This document shows, piece by piece, positions 1 to 5,438 of a stretch of DNA of 5,438 nucleotides. Position numbers and translations under genes: made by a program. Each line of letters starts with the position of its first letter. Position 1 is the stretch's first letter. The stretch lies in assembly GCA_903939665.1 (NCBI GenBank), contig CAJAHZ010000348.1, positions 1 through 5,438 on the forward strand, in the 5' to 3' direction. Source of the stretch: an uncultured Pseudomonadota bacterium. GTDB lineage: Bacteria; Pseudomonadota; Gammaproteobacteria; Burkholderiales; Rhodocyclaceae. The notes beneath the pieces are model-generated. The model saw only the letters and a list, made by a program, of their open reading frames with translations, was not told the DNA's origin and searched no databases.

Positions 1-1104
1 ATCGGCCATCTCGACCCGCTGTTTGTCGACATGATGGAAGAGCTGAAGACCCTGCTGCGCTACGCTTTCATGACCGAAAACGCGCTGACTTTTCCGGTTT
101 CCGGGCCGGGTTCGGTCGGCATGGAAACCTGTTTCGTCAATCTGGTTGAGCCGGGCGACAAGGTGATTGTCTGCCGCAATGGCGTTTTCGGTGGGCGGAT
201 GATCGAGAACGTCGAGCGTTGCGGCGGTACGGCTGTGGTCGTTGAAGACGCCTGGGGCGAGCCGGTCGACCCGCAAAAGGTCGAAGATGCGTTCAAGGCC
301 CATGCTGATGCCAAGATTCTCGCTTTCGTCCAGGCCGAAACCTCCACCGGTTGCGCTTCCGACGCCAAGACGCTGGCTGCGATTGCACGCCAGCATGGCG
401 CACTGTCGATCGTCGATGCCGTGACATCGCTCGGCGGTTCGGAATTGCGCGTCGATCAGTGGGGGCTCGACGCAGTTTATTCGGGTAGCCAGAAATGCCT
501 GTCATGCACGCCGGGTCTGGCGCCGCTGACTTTTTCGGAAGCCGCATTGGCGCGCATCAAGGGACGTTCGCGCAAGGCGCAGAGCTGGTTCATGGACGTC
601 AATCTGGTGCTTGAGTATTGGGGTAACGCCAAGCGCACTTATCACCACACGGCGCCGATCAATAGCCTCTATGCCCTGCATGAGGCGCTGGTTCTGCTGC
701 ATGAAGAAGGATTGGAGAATTCGTGGGCGCGTCATTTGCGTCATCACGCGGCGCTCAAGGCCGGGCTTGAAGCAATGAATTTGCGCCTGGTCGTGCGCGA
801 GACAGCGCGCCTGCCGCAAATGAATACCGTGTTCATCCCGGACGGAATCAACGATCTCGAGGTGCGCCGGCGCCTGTTGAATGACTTTAATCTGGAAATC
901 GGCGCCGGCCTCGGGCCGTTGGCCGGAAAGGTATGGCGTTTCGGGCTGATGGGCTATTCATGTTGCACAGAGAATGTCATGCTGTGCCTTTCGGCCCTCG
1001 GCTCGGTGCTGGCGGCTATGGATTACCCTGTCGAGGCAGGCCGTGCCGAAGCGGCGGCAAGCGCGGCCTATGCCGCGCAGCCAGCCGACGCGAGCAGTCA
1101 ATAA
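1..1104 (+). CDS. Class V aminotransferase, alanine/serine-glyoxylate type (5' end outside window)
   Basis: This is a PLP-dependent class V (fold type I) aminotransferase of the alanine-glyoxylate / serine-glyoxylate group, which moves an amino group from a small amino acid to glyoxylate or pyruvate in the cytoplasm. The frame is open from base 1, with GHLDPLF encoded ahead of the Met at 31. That stretch is typical of the family's conserved N-terminal region, so the Met at 31 is not the start; about 20-25 residues are probably missing to the left. Visible landmarks are the cofactor phosphate-binding stretch SGPGSVGMET (codons 35-44), the ETSTG motif, the Asp of DAVTS that contacts the PLP ring nitrogen (bases 415-417), the Schiff-base Lys in GSQKC (bases 493-495), and the Arg in WRFGLMG expected to bind the substrate carboxylate (937-939). 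The protein ends in a short Ala-rich tail. Exact substrate pair cannot be read from the sequence; a serine-pyruvate or alanine-glyoxylate enzyme is most likely. No link to the downstream signalling gene is evident. Confidence 0.93.
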   Translation: MGHLDPLFVDMMEELKTLLRYAFMTENALTFPVSGPGSVGMETCFVNLVEPGDKVIVCRNGVFGGRMIENVERCGGTAVVVEDAWGEPVDPQKVEDAFKAHADAKILAFVQAETSTGCASDAKTLAAIARQHGALSIVDAVTSLGGSELRVDQWGLDAVYSGSQKCLSCTPGLAPLTFSEAALARIKGRSRKAQSWFMDVNLVLEYWGNAKRTYHHTAPINSLYALHEALVLLHEEGLENSWARHLRHHAALKAGLEAMNLRLVVRETARLPQMNTVFIPDGINDLEVRRRLLNDFNLEIGAGLGPLAGKVWRFGLMGYSCCTENVMLCLSALGSVLAAMDYPVEAGRAEAAASAAYAAQPADASSQ

Positions 1105-1119
1105 TTCAATGGGGGTAGC

Positions 1120-2091
1120 ATGAGCGGAACAATTGACGGGCCGTCGGCTCCGTTCGGTGCTGAAACTGAATTTTCGAGCAATGAATCAGGCGCGGGCAGA
1201 AAGGAGAAGACACTATCCGTTCTGTTTTCCGATGTGTCGGGGAGTACGCGGCTTTACGAGAAGCTCGGTGACACCGAAGCATTGCGTGCAGTGGATCGTT
1301 GCTTGAAGCGTATGGAACGTGCTGTCGAAGGTTTTCGCGGACGCATCGTCAAGAACATTGGTGATGAGGTGATGGCGGTATTCGAGAATGCTGACGACGC
1401 CTTTCAGGCGGCCATGGAAATGCAGCAGCGAATTACCGACCTGCCGCCGGTATCTGGCGTCAAACTGGCCATCCGTGTGGGTTTTCAGCATGGCCCGGTC
1501 ATTGAGGAAGGCGGCGACGTTTTCGGCGATAGCGTGAATACCGCGGCGCGGCTGGCCGGTCTGGCCAAGGCCGGACAGGTGCTGATCAGCAGTCAGACGC
1601 AAGCGCTGTTGTCGCCTTTGCTGCAGCTATCGACCCGGGACCTTGACCAGATGTCGGTCAAGGGCAAAGCTGAAGATCTGCATGTTTTCGAGGTCATCTG
1701 GCAGGAGTCGGAAGAACTGACGATGAAAGCCGTGAGCATCCGGCCTGCGGCGGTGACGGGCGGCCATGGTGTGCGTCTTTGCTTGCGTTATGCGGGTAAC
1801 GTGATCATGCTCGACGAGAAAAAATCGTCGACCAATATGGGTCGCGATGCCGAATGTGACATGACGGTTCGCGATCGCCGTGCGTCGCGCCACCATGCCA
1901 AGATCGAGCGAAGGGGCGAAAAATTCGTGCTGAGCGATCAGAGCACCAACGGCACCTTCGTCAGTTTTGCCGGCGAACCGGAGTTGTTTCTGCGCCGCGA
2001 GGAAATCGTCCTGCGCGGTAGTGGCGTCATCTGTTTTGCCGCGTCGGCGAGCAGCCCGGAAGCGGACTGTGCGGAGTTTGAACACCTCTGA
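1120..2091 (+). CDS. Class III adenylate cyclase fused to C-terminal FHA domain
   Basis: This soluble 323-residue protein is predicted to make cyclic AMP and to bind phosphothreonine. Residues 1-30 are polar and probably disordered. Residues 31-195 form a class III cyclase domain containing the two metal-binding aspartates (D38 in FSDVSGST and D82 in GDE), the purine-specifying pair K78 and D137, and the transition-state residues N140 and R144 in VNTAARL. This complete set fits ATP as substrate and an active homodimer. Residues about 218-307 form an FHA domain with the expected phosphopeptide-binding motifs: G241-R242, S256-R257-H258 and N277-G278-T279. There is no signal peptide, membrane span or HAMP domain, so regulation is probably through the FHA domain. 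The ATG at 1120 is chosen because GGGGG (1111-1115) lies 4 bases upstream and the cyclase domain starts soon after. It follows the aminotransferase by 15 bases, so the two may be co-transcribed. It converges on the kinase gene. GMP-type activity is less likely given K78 and D137. Confidence 0.93.
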   Translation: MSGTIDGPSAPFGAETEFSSNESGAGRKEKTLSVLFSDVSGSTRLYEKLGDTEALRAVDRCLKRMERAVEGFRGRIVKNIGDEVMAVFENADDAFQAAMEMQQRITDLPPVSGVKLAIRVGFQHGPVIEEGGDVFGDSVNTAARLAGLAKAGQVLISSQTQALLSPLLQLSTRDLDQMSVKGKAEDLHVFEVIWQESEELTMKAVSIRPAAVTGGHGVRLCLRYAGNVIMLDEKKSSTNMGRDAECDMTVRDRRASRHHAKIERRGEKFVLSDQSTNGTFVSFAGEPELFLRREEIVLRGSGVICFAASASSPEADCAEFEHL

Positions 2092-2107
2092 TTGGTCGGG
2101 CGGAAAT

Positions 2108-2141
2108 AAAAATGGCGGTGCTTGTGCACCGCCATTTTTTT
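2108..2141. terminator. Bidirectional intrinsic terminator between convergent genes
   Basis: A perfect 14-bp inverted repeat (2108-2121 paired with 2126-2139) encloses the 4-base loop TTGT. The core is GC-rich (TGGCGGTGC), and the ends are A-rich on the left and T-rich on the right. Seven T bases (2135-2141) follow the core on the + strand. On the - strand the run reads TTTTTATTT. The hairpin can therefore end transcription of the cyclase-FHA gene (stop at 2091) from the left and of the kinase operon (stop at 2153) from the right. It accounts for most of the only sizeable non-coding gap in the window. Confidence 0.93.
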
Positions 2142-2152
2142 GCTGAGCAATT

Positions 2153-4498
2153 TCAGATCGATAGTTTTTTCAGTGTTTCCGGGTTCTTGATCACAGCGCT
2201 GCGGCGTGCCGGCGGTGCGTCGTAGAGCGAGGCAGCCGGCAAGGTGTCGAGTTTGCCGAGAACCGCGGCGTCCTTGCATGAAGCGTCCAGTGCGACACTG
2301 ACTTCACCGCCGTTGGCGCTGCCGATCGACAGGCAACTGCGACCCAGCTTGTGGTTGATCGGCTGCACGATGGTGGCGGCGACCAGATCGGCTACAGAGC
2401 CCATTCCTCCGGCCAGTTCAAGGTCAAAAACAGTATCGCCCGCGGGTTTTACATCGAGGACTGAACGCAGGCCGGTGATTTCGTGCGCCAGTTGCAGCGC
2501 CGTATCCTTGCCCGGCAGTCCAGTCAGATTCAGGCGAACTTTCTGACCGGCAAAACGGAAGTGTTGCAGGAAGAAATTCTTCGAGAACTCTTCGCCGACC
2601 AGTTTGCCAATTTCGGCGAGCGCCTGATCCTCAGTGGCCCAACTCTGCTTTTCGGGAATCTGCGTGTTGAAGTAGATTTCCTCGCCGCTTTGCTTGTCGA
2701 TGCACTTGACCGTCCATGAAGTGAGCACGGTTTTTTCGATGGTAATGCCCGAGGCCGCCAGGGTGGCCGACAGCTTCTTGAACTTGGCTTCGCCGATGAC
2801 CGAGAAATCAGCGCCCTTTTGCGCCGCTTCTTCGCTCCAGGTGCGGAAGCCGAAAGACTGAATGCGCTCCTTAAGCAGGTTCTCAGCGACTGGCGAGCGC
2901 TGTGCCTGCCCCTCTTCGGGTCGGGTGGCAATCGACACTGAAATTTTCGGATCGCCGTTGTTGCGGATGAAATCGATACGCTCATCGCGCGACATCTGGT
3001 TGAGCGATTTCTGCACCTCACGCACCCGTATCGAGGCGCGCGTGGTGACCGACATCAAGCCATCCTTGCCGGTCTGCGGTTGATCTTCCTTGATCACAGC
3101 ATCAATGAAATCGCCGCTCCGGGAGAGCAGCTTGCTGCGCAGGACATCGTAGTTCTGTGCCATCGATGCGGATTGCACATAGAGGCCAACGGCTTTCTCA
3201 ATCAGCTGTCGTTTCGCATCCTCGCGCAATTCGGCCTTCAGCAGACCGGGGTCGCTGGCGTAACGCGGATCGCTCGGATCGGCGTAACCGACGGCGCTGA
3301 TCACCAGTTCGTTCTGGCGGTCGGCAGCCACTGGTACGGCTGCCGGCGTTGCCGACGGCGTGTTTGCGGTCGGGGGCTGGGCGGCGGCGCTAATCGTCGC
3401 CTGTTCCGGCGAAGGCTTGTTGATCAGGTAAAGACCGGCACCGAGGCCGGCCACTGCAAGACCGCCGACAATGGCAAAAGCCAGCGCGGGTGTTCGTTTT
3501 CCTGCCAGCGGTGGGCTGGCGGCAGGCGCCGAGGCGATCGCCGGTGGACTAGCCGCCGGGCTGGCTTTGGCTGCGGGCGCGGCTGACGGTCTGGCAGCGA
3601 TGGTGGCTTCGCCGAGCAGGGTGGCGTCCGGGTCGCCAGCCGAGATCATTGTTGCCTCGGCGCTGCTTGCCGGAGCGCCGGCGATCGCAGCCAGTAGTGC
3701 GGCAGAAAACTCTTTGGCGTTCTGAAAACGCTGATCCGGGCGCTTGGCCAGCGCTTTTCTGACCACCGGGTCGAAGGCAGGCGAAACCTGCACGTTGAGT
3801 TCAGACGGTGCGATCGGCTCTTCCTTGAGCACCTTGTGCATGATCGTTGTCAGTTGACCGGTGAAGGGCTTTTCGCCGGTCAGAAACTGATAGAGGATGA
3901 CGCCAGCGGAAAAAATATCAGACCGTCCGTCAATCGTCTGCCCCATGAACTGCTCGGGCGACATGTAGGCCGGGGTGCCGAGCACCGATCCGGCCTGCGT
4001 GAGATTTGACGACTCGATGCGGGCGATGCCGAAATCACCGACCTTGAGTTGCCCATTATTGAGGATGAACAGGTTGGCCGGTTTGATGTCGCGATGCACG
4101 ATGCCGTTTGCGTGCGCCTGGCCCAGCGCGTCGAGCAGTTCAGCCATCAGGCGGCCGATTTGCGGCAGGGCAAAGCATTCGTTCTTGTCGAAGTAGTCTT
4201 TGAGTTCACGGCCCTCGACATATTCCATGGCGATGAAGGCGGTTCCGTCGTCCTCGCCATATTCGTAAACCGAGACAATGTTCGGGTGCGACAGACGCCC
4301 GGCGGCCTGGGCCTCACGTTTGAAGCGGTCGAGCATCTCCTGCGCCTCGCCACCTTCAAGCTGATCGCGGCGAACCGTCTTGAGCGCAACACGACGCTCG
4401 ATCGAAGGATCCCAGGCGTCAAAAACGACCCCCATGGCACCGCGCCCGAGTTCGCGACGGATTTCGTACTTGCCGAGTTTTTGCGGCTGCTCTGCCAT
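2153..4498 (-). CDS. Transmembrane Ser/Thr protein kinase with FlgT/CsgG-like periplasmic domain
   Basis: This is a 781-residue Hanks-type kinase predicted to sit in the inner membrane with its catalytic domain in the cytoplasm. The kinase domain (about 11-270) is complete: glycine loop G18-x-G20-x-x-G23, VALK Lys K40, helix-C Glu E62, H135-R136-D137 with K139 and N142, D155-F156-G157, and SPE at 180-182. The HRD arginine makes it an RD kinase; T167, S171 and T175 are in the activation segment. An Ala/Pro-rich linker (275-335) follows, then one hydrophobic span (about 338-359) preceded by K334-R335. The C-terminal region (394-781) resembles FlgT/LPP20-type envelope proteins at 394-500, has a CsgG/FlgT-middle-like part at 515-647, and a predicted beta-alpha-beta-beta-alpha-beta unit at 648-740. 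C722 and C741 could form a disulfide. There are no PASTA repeats. The start is fixed by AGGGAG 5 bases upstream. It follows the CsgG-like gene by 19 bases. The kinase call is very secure; the ectodomain family is recognised by pattern only. Confidence 0.94.
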   Translation of the reverse strand: MAEQPQKLGKYEIRRELGRGAMGVVFDAWDPSIERRVALKTVRRDQLEGGEAQEMLDRFKREAQAAGRLSHPNIVSVYEYGEDDGTAFIAMEYVEGRELKDYFDKNECFALPQIGRLMAELLDALGQAHANGIVHRDIKPANLFILNNGQLKVGDFGIARIESSNLTQAGSVLGTPAYMSPEQFMGQTIDGRSDIFSAGVILYQFLTGEKPFTGQLTTIMHKVLKEEPIAPSELNVQVSPAFDPVVRKALAKRPDQRFQNAKEFSAALLAAIAGAPASSAEATMISAGDPDATLLGEATIAARPSAAPAAKASPAASPPAIASAPAASPPLAGKRTPALAFAIVGGLAVAGLGAGLYLINKPSPEQATISAAAQPPTANTPSATPAAVPVAADRQNELVISAVGYADPSDPRYASDPGLLKAELREDAKRQLIEKAVGLYVQSASMAQNYDVLRSKLLSRSGDFIDAVIKEDQPQTGKDGLMSVTTRASIRVREVQKSLNQMSRDERIDFIRNNGDPKISVSIATRPEEGQAQRSPVAENLLKERIQSFGFRTWSEEAAQKGADFSVIGEAKFKKLSATLAASGITIEKTVLTSWTVKCIDKQSGEEIYFNTQIPEKQSWATEDQALAEIGKLVGEEFSKNFFLQHFRFAGQKVRLNLTGLPGKDTALQLAHEITGLRSVLDVKPAGDTVFDLELAGGMGSVADLVAATIVQPINHKLGRSCLSIGSANGGEVSVALDASCKDAAVLGKLDTLPAASLYDAPPARRSAVIKNPETLKKLSI

Positions 4499-4503
4499 GA
4501 TCT

Positions 4504-4509
4504 CTCCCT
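4504..4509 (-). promoter_or_regulatory. Ribosome binding site of the kinase gene
   Basis: On the - strand AGGGAG lies 5 bases before the ATG at 4498-4496, inside the 19-base gap after the CsgG-like stop codon. It supports this start and separate translation initiation within a shared transcript. No -35/-10 pair can fit in the gap, so no internal promoter is proposed. Confidence 0.75.
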
Positions 4510-4517
4510 GTCCCGAC

Positions 4518-5327
4518 TTATTTGAACTTGTTGTCGATTTCCCAGACGGTCTTCTGGATCAGGCGCTGCACCAGTGAATCGAGTGTCAAGCCGCCAGACT
4601 CGCTGGACGAGACGCCGAGGACGGAGCTTCCCTTGGCGCCGAGCTCCATCTTCTCTTCCGAATAGCCGGTGGCGACCTGCTCGGTCGTGTTGGCGTCGAT
4701 GATCTTGTAGCGCATGCCAATGATCCAGACGCCGGTGCTTTCGCCGGTCTGTACGGAACTGGCAACGACGTTGCCGGCAGCACCGCCGCGTCCGCCGCCA
4801 AAAATGCCGATCAGCGCGCCAACCGCCCGTCCGTCAACACCGGACTGCGCCTGCGCGACCTGCTCGGCCTTCAGGATGTCGAACTTGACCACCCATTTGG
4901 TCGTCTTGAACTTGCCCTTTTGCAAGAGCTTGCGCGCAGCCTGCGGGTCGCCCATCGTGTAGGCGAGCTGAAACTCGTTGAGCAAGGGGCCCATGTCGGC
5001 GCGTTCGAGAATTTTGAAGTTGGCATTGCCCAGCTCAAGTTCGGCGTAATCCGCGATATTGTTGGGGCCGAACTTCTGCGTGAAGCTGGCGTTATTGCTC
5101 TTGATCTCGCCCGGGATGACGATCAGTGCCGGCCCTTTTTTGGCGGCGTTGGTATAAGTGACCGGCTTATAAACCGCCTTATCGGCCATTGCATTGGCGG
5201 TTTCCGAGGTGCCGCTGCCAGCGGTGGGTGACGGATTGCTGAAACTTGGCTGCGCCAGCGCAAGCGGAACGATCAGCGCACCGCTGATGGCCAGTGCGAT
5301 TGCAGAGAATTGGGTGGATGTTTTCAC
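4518..5327 (-). CDS. Secreted CsgG-like protein, non-lipidated
   Basis: This 269-residue exported protein resembles the CsgG/HfaB family, whose founding member is the outer-membrane curli secretion pore. Residues 1-25 form a Sec signal peptide: Lys near the N-terminus, a hydrophobic core, and an ALA cleavage site before Q26. The mature part has the CsgG-like order: a strand (ALIVIPGEI, 67-75), the FKILERADMGPLLNE segment (104-118) typical of the family's ERxxLxxLLxE region, a WVVKFDILKAE strand (145-155), a Gly-rich stretch (about 163-191), and the IIGMRYKIIDANT strand (202-214) matching the family's RLVDxxTG region. Unlike classical CsgG it has no lipobox, and the whole protein lacks cysteine. 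It starts with GTG; the next in-frame Met (M47) would remove the signal peptide. No curli genes (csgA, B, E or F) are in the window, so a curli role is not supported. Its place directly before the kinase suggests a shared envelope function, perhaps as a sensory partner of the kinase ectodomain. The function is otherwise unknown. Confidence 0.82.
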   Translation of the reverse strand: MKTSTQFSAIALAISGALIVPLALAQPSFSNPSPTAGSGTSETANAMADKAVYKPVTYTNAAKKGPALIVIPGEIKSNNASFTQKFGPNNIADYAELELGNANFKILERADMGPLLNEFQLAYTMGDPQAARKLLQKGKFKTTKWVVKFDILKAEQVAQAQSGVDGRAVGALIGIFGGGRGGAAGNVVASSVQTGESTGVWIIGMRYKIIDANTTEQVATGYSEEKMELGAKGSSVLGVSSSESGGLTLDSLVQRLIQKTVWEIDNKFK

Positions 5328-5335
5328 GGAATTGA

Positions 5336-5339
5336 CCTT
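5336..5339 (-). promoter_or_regulatory. Ribosome binding site supporting the GTG start of the CsgG-like gene
   Basis: On the - strand AAGG lies 8 bases before the GTG at 5327-5325. Together with the signal peptide that begins at this codon, it decides for the GTG start over the internal ATG at codon 47. The match is short, so the site is only moderately convincing by itself. Confidence 0.6.
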
Positions 5340-5344
5340 GCGAA

Positions 5345-5438
5345 CTAGTTGGATTGCTTCTTCTTGGTGCCGCCGCCGATTCCGGCGTTGCGACAGTAAT
5401 CGCTGTAAAGCCTTGCCACGACGCCGGACGCCTGCTCG
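5345..5438 (-). CDS. C-terminal end of an unidentified protein (5' part outside window)
   Basis: The last 30 codons and TAG stop (5347-5345) of a gene entering from the right edge. The peptide reads EQASGVVARLYSDYC, then RNAGIGGGTKKKQSN: a probable short helix followed by a flexible Gly/Lys-rich tail with one Cys. It is too short to assign to a family. Support for it being coding comes from position and composition: same strand, stop only 17 bases before the GTG of the CsgG-like gene, and a plausible soluble C-terminus, whereas the alternative open frame here is very Arg-rich and looks non-coding. It is probably the preceding gene of the CsgG-like/kinase operon, whose promoter would then be beyond it. 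Confidence 0.6.
   Translation of the reverse strand, partial: EQASGVVARLYSDYCRNAGIGGGTKKKQSN

Noticed and set aside
31..33. ATG at 31 as the start of the aminotransferase
   Set aside because: The frame is open to base 1 and the ten codons before it encode a stretch (GHLDPLFVD) typical of this enzyme family's interior, so the gene begins outside the window.
1109..1123. Four-codon mini-ORF (ATG GGG GTA GCA TGA) overlapping the cyclase start
   Set aside because: It could be read as a translational-coupling leader, but it contains the GGGGG ribosome binding site of the cyclase itself and is too short to be distinguished from chance.
2092..2152. Small RNA gene or promoter in the convergent gap
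   Set aside because: The gap is 61 bases and nearly all of its structure is explained by the terminator hairpin; no -10/-35 pair is apparent.
2530..3021. 163-codon - strand open frame overlapping the kinase in another frame
   Set aside because: The translation is extremely rich in Arg and Ser, typical of an out-of-frame reading of GC-rich coding DNA. The kinase frame here has coherent secondary-structure patterning.
3080..3586. 168-codon + strand open frame inside the kinase gene
   Set aside because: It is antisense to the kinase linker and ectodomain, has an Arg/Gly/Cys-rich low-complexity end, no recognisable domain, and opposes a clearly coding frame. The same holds for the + strand frame at 4049-4525.
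4518..5327. Curli secretion locus
   Set aside because: Only the CsgG-like gene is present. There are no CsgA/CsgB repeat proteins and no CsgE/F, and the lipobox is missing; the neighbour is a kinase.
5328..5438. N-terminal extension of the CsgG-like protein to the right edge
   Set aside because: The frame is open upstream of the GTG, but the translation is Arg-rich and would bury the clear signal peptide. A stop-terminated, more protein-like frame for the preceding gene occupies these bases.

Overview
The window looks like ordinary chromosomal DNA of a moderately GC-rich Gram-negative bacterium. A betaproteobacterium of the Rhodocyclales type (Dechloromonas/Azonexus-like) is my best guess, from protein style and gene content only; there is no rRNA or other phylogenetic marker. 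Coding density is very high, and no mobile element, CRISPR array, tRNA or rRNA is visible.

Layout. The left part is on the + strand: the 3' portion of a class V (alanine/serine-glyoxylate type) aminotransferase runs in from the left edge. After 15 bases comes a soluble two-domain protein, a class III nucleotidyl cyclase joined to a C-terminal FHA (phosphothreonine-binding) domain. The 61-base gap at 2092-2152 holds a strong hairpin terminator that works in both directions. The right part is on the - strand and reads towards that terminator: the last 30 codons of an unidentified gene entering from the right edge, a secreted CsgG-like protein, and a 781-residue transmembrane Ser/Thr kinase. Gaps in this - strand group are 17 and 19 bases, so it is very probably one operon whose promoter lies beyond the right edge.

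How the parts may work together. The kinase has a complete Hanks-type catalytic domain, an Ala/Pro-rich linker, one membrane span and a large C-terminal region. That region is predicted to be periplasmic and resembles the FlgT/LPP20/CsgG group of envelope proteins. Its operon partner is itself an exported CsgG-like protein. The convergent gene supplies an FHA reader with all expected phosphothreonine-binding residues, fused to a cyclase with all six canonical catalytic residues. A coherent hypothesis is an envelope-to-second-messenger relay: the CsgG-like protein and/or the kinase ectodomain sense the envelope, the kinase phosphorylates itself or a partner, the FHA domain binds the phosphothreonine, and cyclase output changes. 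Three acidic-Ala-Thr-hydrophobic motifs in the kinase linker are candidate docking sites. The individual domain assignments are well supported; the circuit is inference. The aminotransferase is probably a metabolic neighbour with no role in it.
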